Under the pieces are notes generated by a model. It ran no database searches and was not told where the DNA came from. It worked only from the letters and a program-made list of their open reading frames with translations. Both the position numbers and the translations under genes were made by a program. From Stenotrophomonas chelatiphaga (GTDB lineage Bacteria; Pseudomonadota; Gammaproteobacteria; Xanthomonadales; Xanthomonadaceae): DNA of 64,000 nt. Location: positions 1 to 64,000 of the forward strand of contig NZ_LDJK01000014.1 in assembly GCF_001431535.1 (NCBI RefSeq). The letters run 5' to 3'. This document shows, one piece after another, positions 50,668-59,327 of this stretch; the first letter of the stretch is position 1; every line of letters begins with the position of its first letter.

Positions 50668-51756
50668 CTACTGTTTCGTTCCCTGTGCGTCCCCTTCCAG
50701 AGGGGCGAGCAGGATTTCATCCGGGCCACGCACGATGGAAAGGGACAGCGCCTGGGCGACACTTTCCAGCCAGATATCCAGATCGGCGGTACTCCAGCGT
50801 CCGGTTACCGGCAACCGGGCCATCTGCGCATCGTGCAGCACGATGCGCACGCGCGAGTGCCGGTTGAGGTCCGCCACGACATTGCCCAGCGATTCACTGC
50901 GGTACACCACGTTGCCCTGCAGCCACGACAGCGACGACGGCGCGTCCACCGGCAACGGGCCCTGCAGGGGACCTCCTTCGGCCAGCGTCGCACCCTGGTC
51001 GGCCAGCAGCTGGACCACGTGGTTCTGGATGCCCTTGCCATTGCTGCGCAGGTCACTTACCTGCACATGGCCTTCGCTGACCATCACGCGCACGCTGTCG
51101 CTGCGACGGGCAACGCTGAAATGGGTGCCCAGGGCCTGCGCCAGCGCGCCGTCGGCACGTACTTCGAACGGACGGTCCGGATCCTTGGCCACGGCGAAAT
51201 AGGCCTGGCCGGAGACCAGCTCGACCTGCCGACGGTGCCGGCTGAACTGGGCCACCAGCTCGCTGCCTGCATCCAGGTCGACGCTGCTGCCGTCCGGCAG
51301 CGCAAGGTGTCGCGGCGCCCCGATGCCCGCACTCATGCGCAGTTCCAGCGGCTCTCCGGCAGGCGGCTGGCGGAGCAGGCCCACGCCTATCGCAAGGGCG
51401 GCGACCCCGGCGGCGAGCGCTCCCCAGCGCAGGCCCCGCGACCGCCGCGCAGGTCGGCGCGCGGCGGCGCGCGCAGTCCCTGTCGGTTCCCCATTCAACC
51501 CAGCACTCCCTGGCGCGGTCGCCGCTTCCCCGCTTGCGCCCCGCGCGGCAAGCACGCGATCAACGCCCACCTCAGCCGCCGCGTCCCACAGCAGCTGGAT
51601 GTCATCGAAGGCCTGCGCGTTCACTGCAGAGCCTTCCATCCAGGCGTTCCATGCCTCGATGTCACCCTCCTGCGGATCCGCATCGGTCAGCCGGATCAGC
51701 CAATCGGCGGCCTCCTGCAGGGCGATCTCGCGGGGGGTGGTGTTCTGGTCAATCAT
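50668..51756 (-). CDS. FecR-type anti-sigma factor / signal transducer
   Basis: 362 residues. N-terminal cytoplasmic FecR domain (ALQEAADWLIRLTDADPQEG ... WEG/WNAWMEGS, ALLWD-like DDIQLLWDAA), then a linker, one TM helix (GALAAGVAALAIGVGLL) and a periplasmic FecR core (HLALPDGSSVDLDAGSELVA, RQVELVSGQAYFAVAKDPDR, VVYRSESLGNVVADLNRHSR). The end should contact the STN domain of the receptor. The ATG at 51756 overlaps the sigma-factor gene by 8 bp. It couples outer-membrane ligand binding to the ECF sigma factor. Confidence 0.9.
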   Translation of the reverse strand: MIDQNTTPREIALQEAADWLIRLTDADPQEGDIEAWNAWMEGSAVNAQAFDDIQLLWDAAAEVGVDRVLAARGASGEAATAPGSAGLNGEPTGTARAAARRPARRSRGLRWGALAAGVAALAIGVGLLRQPPAGEPLELRMSAGIGAPRHLALPDGSSVDLDAGSELVAQFSRHRRQVELVSGQAYFAVAKDPDRPFEVRADGALAQALGTHFSVARRSDSVRVMVSEGHVQVSDLRSNGKGIQNHVVQLLADQGATLAEGGPLQGPLPVDAPSSLSWLQGNVVYRSESLGNVVADLNRHSRVRIVLHDAQMARLPVTGRWSTADLDIWLESVAQALSLSIVRGPDEILLAPLEGDAQGTKQ

Positions 51757-52381
51757 GTTCAGCGGTCCTGCCGTCGTCCGTGAGTTCATCGAACCGCGAC
51801 TGGCACAAGGCCAACGCACGCGCGACATGTATCCGCACCATCCTGTCGGTCAGCCCCAGCCGCTCGCCGGCTTCCTTGAAGCTGCACTGCTCCATCCGCA
51901 CCAGCCGGAAGGCCTCCGCGCAACGCGGCGGCAACTCGGCCAGCACGGCAGGCAGGCGCTCGATGACCCGCCGCGCGCGTGCCGACCGCTCTGGATCGAC
52001 CTCCGGGTCCGGCCACAGCTCCAGCCCTTCCGGCTCGGGCAGTTCGGTGTAGGCGCGCCTGCGCAGGACGTCGGTTGCCAGGTTCTGCGCGATCTTGAAC
52101 AGCAGCGCACGCTGGAAGCTGACGACCTGGTCATTGCCGAGGTTCAACAGGCGCGCATAAGCCTCCTGGGCCACGTCGCGCGCGTCTTCGTAAGAGCCCA
52201 GTCGAAGCTGCAGCAAGCGGATCAGCGTGGTGTTGAGGTTGCGCATCAGCTCCGCCGCCTGGGCGCCGGTCACCGGCCCCGCAGTCGTCGCCGGCCCGTC
52301 CTGCACGCCGGCCGGCCCACCGCCTGGGTCATCGCACGGCGGCGGGAAATCCGGTGAACGTTCGGGGATGGCGGGCTCCAT
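51749..52381 (-). CDS. FecI-type ECF sigma factor
   Basis: 210 residues with sigma region 2 (LIRLLQLRLGSYEDARDVAQEAYARLL ... FKIAQNLATDVLRRR) and region 4 helix-turn-helix (ERLPAVLAELPPRCAEAFRL, CSFKEAGERLGLTDRMVRIH). An N-terminal Pro/Gly-rich extension of about 45 residues is unusual, and a later start (MRNLNTTLIRL) is possible. It heads the sigma-FecR-receptor-receptor-peptidase row and should drive that row and itself when the ligand is bound. Confidence 0.9.
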   Translation of the reverse strand: MEPAIPERSPDFPPPCDDPGGGPAGVQDGPATTAGPVTGAQAAELMRNLNTTLIRLLQLRLGSYEDARDVAQEAYARLLNLGNDQVVSFQRALLFKIAQNLATDVLRRRAYTELPEPEGLELWPDPEVDPERSARARRVIERLPAVLAELPPRCAEAFRLVRMEQCSFKEAGERLGLTDRMVRIHVARALALCQSRFDELTDDGRTAEHD

Positions 52382-52503
52382 AGGTACCAGGACGAACCAG
52401 AAGGGAGAAAGTGAAACGTTTTCCCCGTTCTGGTGCGCGGCGTGCGAACAGCGGGGCTTCGCCCGCAGTCTAGCTGGTTTTGCTGCGCTGCAGCATACCG
52501 AGG

Positions 52504-53517
52504 TCAGCGGCCCTGCACGCGCTCCGCCGGCACACCTTCCAGGGTCATCTTCACCGGAAGGATCAGGCCGTTTTCATCGAACTGCATGCGGTCGATCGCG
52601 GTGGCGCGGTGATGGCGGCTGGTCTCCCCCAGCGGACGACGGTGGTAGACGATGTACCAGTTGTCCGAGCCGGGCGCGTGGATGACCGAGTGGTGGCCGG
52701 CACTGGTGGCGATGCTGGGATCCTGCTGCAGGATCTTGCCGATGCGCTTGAACGGGCCCGTGGGCGTGTCGGCGATGGCATAGGCCACCGAATACTCCGG
52801 CTCGCCCCAGCCCCCTTCGGACCACATGTAGTAATAGCGGCCGCCGCGCTTGAACATCAGCGAGCCTTCCACATATTCCGGGGCCGGGGTGATTTCCTTG
52901 TACAGCGTGCCGTCCTCATGCGGCTGCACGCCGGTGAAATCATCCTTCAGCCGCACGATGTTGGCGTGCTTCCAGCCCCCGTAGATCATGTACCAGGCAC
53001 CGTCGTCGTCCTCGAACACGAACTGGTCGATCGGCTGGGCACCATTATGGAACGTCCCGATCAGCGGCTTGCCCAGCAGGTCGCGGTAAGGACCTTCAGG
53101 CCGGTCGGCCACGGCCACGCCGATGCCGCCGGTTTCCTCGTCCGTCTTGATGTCATTGGCGGAAAAGAAGAAGTAATAGCGACCGCCCTTTTCCACCACC
53201 GCAGGCGCCCACAGCGCCTCCTTGGCCCACGGAATGCTGGCCTTGGTCAGTACGTCCGGATGCCGGGTCCAGTGCACCAGGTCAGGTGAAGAAAAGGCAT
53301 CAAAATGGGTCTGTTCCGCATACGGCGCGGAGGTGGTCGGATAGATCCAGTACGTGCTGCCGAACACCGCCGCTTCCGGGTCCGCATACCATCCCGGCAG
53401 GATGGGGTTACCGGACATCGGCACCGCAGGCCTTTGTGGACCTGCCGGTGCGGCGGCTGCGCCAAGCGATACCGCGGCTGCCATCATGGCCGCCACTACT
53501 GCCTTCATCTTTGCCAT
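52504..53517 (-). CDS. GH43 family glycoside hydrolase
   Basis: 337 residues, signal peptide (MAKMKAVVAAMMAAAVSLGA), then a five-bladed propeller with the GH43 residues: base Asp in ILPGWYADPEAAVFG, the pKa Asp near QPIDQFVFEDDDG, and acid Glu in PEYVEGSLMFKRGG. Family members are arabinofuranosidases, xylosidases or arabinanases. The ATG at 53517 follows GGGAGG by 7 nt; the long open frame to 53682 is not protein-like. It stands alone between the sigma factor and the DUF2845 gene. Confidence 0.88.
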   Translation of the reverse strand: MAKMKAVVAAMMAAAVSLGAAAAPAGPQRPAVPMSGNPILPGWYADPEAAVFGSTYWIYPTTSAPYAEQTHFDAFSSPDLVHWTRHPDVLTKASIPWAKEALWAPAVVEKGGRYYFFFSANDIKTDEETGGIGVAVADRPEGPYRDLLGKPLIGTFHNGAQPIDQFVFEDDDGAWYMIYGGWKHANIVRLKDDFTGVQPHEDGTLYKEITPAPEYVEGSLMFKRGGRYYYMWSEGGWGEPEYSVAYAIADTPTGPFKRIGKILQQDPSIATSAGHHSVIHAPGSDNWYIVYHRRPLGETSRHHRATAIDRMQFDENGLILPVKMTLEGVPAERVQGR

Positions 53518-53709
53518 ACCCTGCCCTCCCGTAGCGGATGGACCGAGTTTAGATCGATTCAGGCCGAGGGGCGAGCACCCGCTCAAGGACCTGCTGTTGG
53601 TGGACCCCACCCCTTCAGGCCGGCGCCGCCGGTGCAGCATGGCGGCCTGCGGAAACCGCATGAACGTGGCCGCGTTCCGCACGCGGAAGCAGGCATCCTG
53701 CGGGCACCC

Positions 53710-53982
53710 TCAGTTGTAGAGCTCGTTGACCTCGGTCACCTTGCCGTCCCGGAAGATGATGTGGATGGTCTTCTGCGCCTTGTAGTACTCCCACCGCTCC
53801 CCGATGTTGCCGCTGAAGTCGGTTTCCAGCTGGATCACCCGATCCGGCCTGCCCGCCACCTGCGTCACCTTGCCCGCAGCGTCGCCGGTACTCACCAGCT
53901 TGTTGCCGAACCGTGCACTGCCGCCTGCCATCGCCGAACCTGCGACCAGGCAGAGCACCAACATCACCACTTTCCTGTTCAT
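53710..53982 (-). CDS. Small secreted DUF2845-like protein
   Basis: 90 residues: signal peptide (MNRKVVMLVLCLVAGSAMAG), then FGNKLVSTGDAAGKVTQVAG and WEYYKAQKTIHIIFRDGKVT, the pattern of DUF2845/SmpA-BamE-like proteins with a conserved GxP and a final beta hairpin. GGGAGA lies 6 nt upstream of the ATG at 53982. Periplasmic; function unknown. It is divergent from the PAS kinase gene and 192 bp from the GH43 start. Confidence 0.68.
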   Translation of the reverse strand: MNRKVVMLVLCLVAGSAMAGGSARFGNKLVSTGDAAGKVTQVAGRPDRVIQLETDFSGNIGERWEYYKAQKTIHIIFRDGKVTEVNELYN

Positions 53983-54156
53983 TCCTTGTCTCCCGGACAC
54001 CTTGGACGTGCAATGCCTGCAACTGTGCCACAACGCCGGCGGCGCTGGCGTCGGCCTGCCACCCGCGTGCAGCAGGCAACATTCCCAGCACTGCCCGGCA
54101 ACGATAATCTAGGCGTCCTGAATGCGTCATTCCCGGGCCTTTGCCGTGAGAACTCC

Positions 54157-56934
54157 TTGAACCTTCCCCCTCCCCCTGCCCCCCACGCCGAGCGCGACGC
54201 CGAGCGGGTCAAGCTGGCGCTCGCTGCCGGGGCGATCGTCGGCACCTGGTTCTGGGATGTGACACACGACAGATTGACCGTCGATGATGCCCTGGCCCAT
54301 GCCTTCGGCCTGGAGCCGGCCGCCGTACAGGGCGAGCTGCGCTTGGACCAGGTGGTGTCCACCGTGCACCCCGATGACCGCGCGGGGCTGGAGCAGGCGA
54401 TCGCCGCCGCCCTGCGACGTGGCGGGCGCTACTCCCATCAGTACCGCACGCGCGGCAATGATGGCCAGTATCGCTGGATAGAGGCGGTCGGCCGGGTCGA
54501 CCTGGATGCCGACGGCCGCGCCGTCGGTTTTCCCGGCGTGCTGATCGACATCGACGAACGCCGGCGGCTGGAGTCCGAGCGCGACCAGGCGCAGGTCCTG
54601 CTGCGGTCCTTTGTCGAAGCAGCGCCCGGCGTGGTCTACGCGAAGGACCGCCAGGGCCGCCTGCTGATCGGCAACCGTGGCACGACCGAGCTGATCGGGC
54701 TGCCACCGGAGCGCTACATCGGACGCACCGATGCCGAGCTGCTCAGCGACCCGGTGCAGGCCGCGGCGGTGATGGCCGCCGACGAACGGGTGATGGCCAA
54801 TGGCCGCAGCGAACAACTGGAAGAAGAAGTGAGCTTCCCTGACGGGCGGCGCGCCGTCTGGCTGTCGACCAAGGCTCCGCTGCGCGATGCCGACGGCAGC
54901 GTCGTCGGCCTGGTTGGAACCTCGCTGGACATCACCGACCGCAAGGCGGCGGCCGCCGAACACCAGGAGATCGAAGAGCGCTACCGGCTGGCCGCACGGG
55001 CCACCAACGATGCGATATGGGACTGGCGGATGTCCGATGGCCACGTCGTCTGGAACGAAGCGCTGTGCGCCCTGTTCGGCCACGCACTGACCGAAACCAC
55101 CGCGCAGTGGTGGCTGGACAACATCCATCCGGACGATCGCCAGCGCGTGGACGACCATATCCATGCGGTGATCGCCAGTGAGACCTCGTCGTGGACCGGC
55201 GAGTACCGCTTCCGCCGTGCCGATGGCAGCTATGCGGTGGTGCTGGACCGCGGCACCGTGCTGCGCGGCGCCTCGGGCGAGCCGCATCGCATGATCGGCG
55301 CGATGCTGGACCTGACCTCGCGCAAGGCCGCCGAGGCCGCGTTGGCTGAAAGCGAGGAGCGCCTGCGTTTCGCCACCGAAGCCGGTGACATGGGCTTCTG
55401 GGACGTGGACCTGGTGCACGACGTGCTGATCTGGCCGCCGCGCACCAAGGCGATGTTCGGCATTTCGGCCCACGTGGACGTATCCCTGCAGGATTTCTAC
55501 GGCGGACTGCATCCGGATGACCGCGCCGAAACCAGCGCTGCGTTCGCGGCCGCTGCCGACCCTGCCCTGCGCGCGCTCTACGACGTGGAGTACCGCACCG
55601 TGGGCAAGGAGGATGGCGTGGTGCGCTGGGTGGCGGCCAAGGGCCGGGGCCTGTTCGAAGGCGACCGCTGCGTGCGCGTGCTGGGCGTGGCCATCGAGGT
55701 CACCGCGCGCCGTCTCGCCGACGCGCGCCTCAAGGAACTGAACGAGCACCTCGAGGCCCGCGTGCTGGAGGAGGTAATGGAACGTACGCGGGCAGAAGAA
55801 GCGCTGCGCCAGAGCCAGAAGATGGAGGCCGTGGGCCAGTTGACCGGTGGCATCGCGCATGACTTCAACAACATGCTGGCCACGGTGATCGGTCCGCTGG
55901 ACCTGCTGGCGGCACGCCTCGGCGACCAGGATCCACGCGCCAAGCGCTACATCGACATGGCGATGGACGGCGCCCGCCGCGCCGCGCAGCTCACCCAGCG
56001 GCTGCTGTCGTTCTCGCGCCAGCAGCCCCTGCAGCCGGTACCGGTGGATGCCAACCGCCTGGTGGCCGGCATGTCGGACCTGCTGGTGCATTCGCTGGGC
56101 AGCAGCGTACGCCTGGAAACCGTGCTGGCCGCTGACCTGTGGTCCACCTTCGCCGATGCGAACCAGCTGGAAAACGTGATCCTCAACCTTGCGGTCAACG
56201 CACGCGATGCGATGCCCGGCGGCGGCCGGCTCACGGTGGAGACGGCCAACTGTGCGCAGGAGGATGCCAGCGCCGGCAGCGTTCCGGCAGGCGACTACGT
56301 GCTGATCGCGGTGGCCGACAATGGCAGCGGCATGTCGCCGGAGGTGATGGCCAAGGCCTTCGAGCCGTTCTTCACCACCAAGAAGGTCGGCCAGGGAACC
56401 GGACTGGGGCTTTCGCAGGTGTACGGCTTCGTCAAGCAGTCCGCCGGACATGTGCGCATCGAGTCCGGGATCGGCCGGGGTACGACGGTCAAGCTCTATC
56501 TTCCGCGCCTGATGGCGGTTGTCGATCCGCTGCCTGAAACGACGTCGGACGATGCGTTCGAGGTGGTGGGTGGACAGGAGCTGGTGCTGGTGGTGGAAGA
56601 CGAGCCCGGCGTGCGCCAGTTTTCCATCGATGCCCTGACCGAGCTCGGCTATCCGGTGCTTGCCGCTGACGGTGCGGCGGCGGCGCTGAAGCTGCTTGAT
56701 GCGCACCCGGGCGTGGCCCTGTTGTTCACTGATGTGGTGATGCCGGAGGTCAACGGCCGCGAGTTGGCCGACGAAGCGCTGCGACGCCGGCCGGACCTGA
56801 AGGTGCTGTTCGCCACCGGCTACAGCCGCAACGCGCTGGTGCAGGACGGCATGCTGGATCCGAGCGTGCAGATGATCGGCAAGCCGTTCACCGTGGACGA
56901 GCTGGCCATGCGCGTGCGCGCAGCGCTGGGCTGA
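54157..56934 (+). CDS. PAS-type hybrid sensor histidine kinase
   Basis: About 925 residues, no TM helix, so cytoplasmic. Four PAS-like repeats (about 20-140, 145-265, 270-400, 400-530; e.g. [20 protein letters not shown] and [20 protein letters not shown]) precede HisKA with His568 ([14 protein letters not shown]), HATPase ([41 protein letters not shown]) and a C-terminal receiver with Asp859 ([13 protein letters not shown]). The start is unclear: no ATG is in frame near the first PAS domain, and the TTG at 54157 is the most likely; the open frame upstream reads into the divergent gene. Convergent with the sorbosone-dehydrogenase-like gene over a REP palindrome. Confidence 0.83.
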   Translation: MNLPPPPAPHAERDAERVKLALAAGAIVGTWFWDVTHDRLTVDDALAHAFGLEPAAVQGELRLDQVVSTVHPDDRAGLEQAIAAALRRGGRYSHQYRTRGNDGQYRWIEAVGRVDLDADGRAVGFPGVLIDIDERRRLESERDQAQVLLRSFVEAAPGVVYAKDRQGRLLIGNRGTTELIGLPPERYIGRTDAELLSDPVQAAAVMAADERVMANGRSEQLEEEVSFPDGRRAVWLSTKAPLRDADGSVVGLVGTSLDITDRKAAAAEHQEIEERYRLAARATNDAIWDWRMSDGHVVWNEALCALFGHALTETTAQWWLDNIHPDDRQRVDDHIHAVIASETSSWTGEYRFRRADGSYAVVLDRGTVLRGASGEPHRMIGAMLDLTSRKAAEAALAESEERLRFATEAGDMGFWDVDLVHDVLIWPPRTKAMFGISAHVDVSLQDFYGGLHPDDRAETSAAFAAAADPALRALYDVEYRTVGKEDGVVRWVAAKGRGLFEGDRCVRVLGVAIEVTARRLADARLKELNEHLEARVLEEVMERTRAEEALRQSQKMEAVGQLTGGIAHDFNNMLATVIGPLDLLAARLGDQDPRAKRYIDMAMDGARRAAQLTQRLLSFSRQQPLQPVPVDANRLVAGMSDLLVHSLGSSVRLETVLAADLWSTFADANQLENVILNLAVNARDAMPGGGRLTVETANCAQEDASAGSVPAGDYVLIAVADNGSGMSPEVMAKAFEPFFTTKKVGQGTGLGLSQVYGFVKQSAGHVRIESGIGRGTTVKLYLPRLMAVVDPLPETTSDDAFEVVGGQELVLVVEDEPGVRQFSIDALTELGYPVLAADGAAAALKLLDAHPGVALLFTDVVMPEVNGRELADEALRRRPDLKVLFATGYSRNALVQDGMLDPSVQMIGKPFTVDELAMRVRAALG

Positions 56935-56944
56935 CCACCGGCAG

Positions 56945-56965
56945 GCGCCGAGCATGGCTCGGCGC
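56945..56965. repeat. REP palindrome between convergent genes
   Basis: GCGCCGAGCATGGCTCGGCGC, a perfect palindrome of the SMAG stem type but without the GTAG head. It is placed 10 bp after the kinase stop and 14 bp before the stop of the opposite gene; a probable two-way transcript end. Confidence 0.6.
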
Positions 56966-56979
56966 TGCCGGGAGATCGG

Positions 56980-58335
56980 TCAGGGGGTGATCGGTGCGGG
57001 CGGTTGCACCGGCGTCTCGGCCGGCGCGGGTGCCGTGGCCGTGTCCGGGGTGACGCGCCAGATCGTGTTGGCCAGGTCATCGGCCACGATCAACGCACCG
57101 CGCGGATCGACGGTGACGCCGACCGGGCGACCACGGGTCAGCCCATCTTCGCCGCGGAAGCCGGACACGAAGTCGATCGGCTCACCGGCCGGGCGGCCGT
57201 CACGGAACGGCACGAAGACCACCTTGTAGCCCACCGGCGGGTTGCGGTTCCAGCTGCCGTGCTCGCCGACGAACACGCCATCGGCGAACTTCGCGCCCAT
57301 GGTCGGCCCGGAGAACGATACGCCCAGCGCGGCCACGTGCGAGCCCAGTGCGTAATCCGGAGCGATGGCACTGGCCACCTTCGCCGGATCCTGCGGCATC
57401 ACGCGATCGTCCACGTTCTTGCCCCAGTAGCTGTAAGGCCAGCCGTAGAACGCGCCTTCCTTCACCGACGTCAGGTAATCCGGTACCAGGTTGGGACCGA
57501 TCTCATCGCGCTCGTTGACCACCGCCCAGACCGTGCCGGTACCCGGCTGGATCGCCAGCGCGGTGGGATTGCGCAGGCCTGTCGCATAGGTCTTGTGGGC
57601 ACCGGTCTGCGCGTCGATCTGCCATACCACCGCGCGATCCACCTCGGCGGCCATGCCACGTTCGGTGATGTTGCTGTTGGAGCCGATGCCCACGTACAGG
57701 TAGCGGCCGTCGGCACTTGCGGCCAGCGACTTGGTCCAATGATGGTTGATCGCCGAAGGCAGTTCGGTGACCGTGGTCGGTGCCGCGCTGGCCTGGGTCT
57801 GCCCATCGACATAGTCGAAACGCACCAGCGCGTCCTGGTTGGCGACATAGATCACGTTGCCGATCATCGCCAGTCCGTACGGTGCGTTGAGCTTGTCGGC
57901 GAACACGGTCTTCATCTCATACACACCATCACCGTCGGCATCACGCAGAAGGGTCAGGCGGTTGCCACTTTTCACGGCGGTGTTGCCCTTGGCCTTGATC
58001 TTGCCGGCGATGACGTCCTTCGGCTTGAGCTTGGGCGCATTGCCGCCGCGGCCTTCGGCCACCAGGATGTCACCGTTGGGCAGCACCAGGGTCTGGCGCG
58101 GAATGCCCAGCTCGGTCGCAATGGCGGAAATGCGGTAGCCGGCCGGAACCGTGGGCACGGTATCGCCCCAGGCCGTAGGTTTGGCGATGGTCATGTCCGG
58201 CATGAGGTCGCGCTTGGGCGCGGGCATGTCCGGGGTGGCGCCGTACTGGTCCATCTGCGGCGCCTTGCCACCGCAGGCGGCGAGCGCGGTGGCCAGCACC
58301 GAAACGGAGAGAACCTTGATCATCTGGCGGCTCAT
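56980..58335 (-). CDS. Sorbosone-dehydrogenase-like (PQQ sugar dehydrogenase family) lipoprotein
   Basis: 451 residues with a lipobox (MIKVLSVSVLATALAACGG), so probably lipid-anchored in the periplasm. The rest is a six-bladed propeller of the GSDH/SorbDH family: GIPRQTLVLPNGDILVAEGR, RDADGDGVYEMKTVF, NAPYGLAMIGNVIYVANQDA, GEHGSWNRNPPVGYKVVFVP. Family members use PQQ to oxidise aldoses, which would link it to gcd and the PQQ supply. The ATG at 58335 has GGAGG 6 nt upstream and overlaps the DUF2231 stop by 4 bp. Confidence 0.85.
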   Translation of the reverse strand: MSRQMIKVLSVSVLATALAACGGKAPQMDQYGATPDMPAPKRDLMPDMTIAKPTAWGDTVPTVPAGYRISAIATELGIPRQTLVLPNGDILVAEGRGGNAPKLKPKDVIAGKIKAKGNTAVKSGNRLTLLRDADGDGVYEMKTVFADKLNAPYGLAMIGNVIYVANQDALVRFDYVDGQTQASAAPTTVTELPSAINHHWTKSLAASADGRYLYVGIGSNSNITERGMAAEVDRAVVWQIDAQTGAHKTYATGLRNPTALAIQPGTGTVWAVVNERDEIGPNLVPDYLTSVKEGAFYGWPYSYWGKNVDDRVMPQDPAKVASAIAPDYALGSHVAALGVSFSGPTMGAKFADGVFVGEHGSWNRNPPVGYKVVFVPFRDGRPAGEPIDFVSGFRGEDGLTRGRPVGVTVDPRGALIVADDLANTIWRVTPDTATAPAPAETPVQPPAPITP

Positions 58336-58748
58336 CGGACACCTCCCACGCGCAGGGTGGAAAGGCCGATCCAGGTGGCGACCAGTGCCAGCAGCGTGCC
58401 GATCACCGTCATCACCAGCCCACCGGGCATGACCGCCCATGCATCACGCGCATGGTGCAGCGAATTGAAGAAACCGAGCACCCAGGTGACCGCCAGGACC
58501 ACCACATAGGCCAGGCCGTGACGATGACGGGCCAGGCCGATGACGCCGGCCAGCAGGGCCAGCGTGGTCATCACCATCGCGCCGACCAGCAGCCAGGCAG
58601 CGAAGTTGCTCCACTGGATTTCATGGCTGCTCCAGTAGGCGTAATCCGCCAGCAGCGTTGCCAGGAACAGCGGCAGTACGCCGCCGAGCACGGCAGCATG
58701 AACGGGGTGGATTACCCACGCTCGATGAAGGGAGGGGCTGGACACCAT
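58332..58748 (-). CDS. DUF2231-like membrane protein
   Basis: 138 residues with four TM helices and two His motifs (HPVHAAVLGGVLPLFLATLL near the start, SLHHARDAW near the end), typical of DUF2231, thought to be heme- or cation-binding. AGGAG precedes the ATG at 58748. ATGA overlap with the sorbosone-dehydrogenase-like gene means the two are one operon; it may pass electrons from the sugar dehydrogenase into the membrane. Confidence 0.8.
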   Translation of the reverse strand: MVSSPSLHRAWVIHPVHAAVLGGVLPLFLATLLADYAYWSSHEIQWSNFAAWLLVGAMVMTTLALLAGVIGLARHRHGLAYVVVLAVTWVLGFFNSLHHARDAWAVMPGGLVMTVIGTLLALVATWIGLSTLRVGGVR

Positions 58749-58803
58749 GGAATCTGCTCCTGGGTACGGTGGAAGGTGACCCGGATGGTGCCATCAGCCC
58801 CTG

Positions 58804-59214
58804 CTAGGGACTGTGATGCCCGCTGCGCCGGCTGCTTCTGCGCTGGCCGAGCGTGTCGGTCAGGTAGCTTTTCAGCTCCTCGATCTCATACGGCTTGCTC
58901 AGGAACGGCACGTCGCGGTGGGCCACCGGGACCACGCCCTTGTACACCGCCGACAGGAAGAAGAACGGGATGCCGCGTGCCTTCAGCGCATCGGCGACGG
59001 AGAACACGACGCCGTCGCGCAGCTCGACGTCGAGCACCGCCGCATCGAAGACTTCATCGTCGATGGAATGCAGTGCATCGGACAGCGAATACGCCTGTTC
59101 CACGCCATAGCCTTCGCCGTTGAGAATGGTCTGCAGCAGCGTGGAAAGTTCGATCTCGTCTTCAACGACCAGGATTCGTGGCGCCGCCGAGGGGGTAGCA
59201 GTTGTGATGGTCAT
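58804..59214 (-). CDS. Single-domain response regulator
   Basis: 136 residues: a receiver domain (ILVVEDEIELSTLLQTILNG, phospho-Asp in AAVLDVELRDG, Lys in PFLSKPYEIEEL) with no output domain, plus a short basic tail (GQRRSSRRSGHHSP). VEDE and the missing effector suggest a phosphate sink or a CheY-like partner; the nearest kinase is the PAS hybrid kinase 1.9 kb away. Starts 55 bp after the DUF2231 gene on the same strand. Confidence 0.87.
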   Translation of the reverse strand: MTITTATPSAAPRILVVEDEIELSTLLQTILNGEGYGVEQAYSLSDALHSIDDEVFDAAVLDVELRDGVVFSVADALKARGIPFFFLSAVYKGVVPVAHRDVPFLSKPYEIEELKSYLTDTLGQRRSSRRSGHHSP

Positions 59215-59272
59215 GGTATCCGTGACACGTTTTCGTGGCTTCAGTGTCGCTCCCGTATTGGATCGAAAGTGT

Positions 59273-59292
59273 GACGGCCGAGCCCGGCCGTC
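59273..59292 (-). terminator. Possible terminator of the gluconate dehydrogenase operon
   Basis: GACGGCCG-AGCC-CGGCCGTC hairpin 36 bp after the cytochrome stop on the minus strand. The transcript then reads ACACUUUCG, with no long U-run, so it is a weak candidate. Confidence 0.4.
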
Positions 59293-59327
59293 TTCACGAC
59301 ACGTGTCGATAATGCTCGCGGATCCGC

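Noticed and set aside
57004-58509. 501-codon plus-strand frame
   Set aside because: Antisense to the sorbosone-dehydrogenase-like gene, which has a clear family match.
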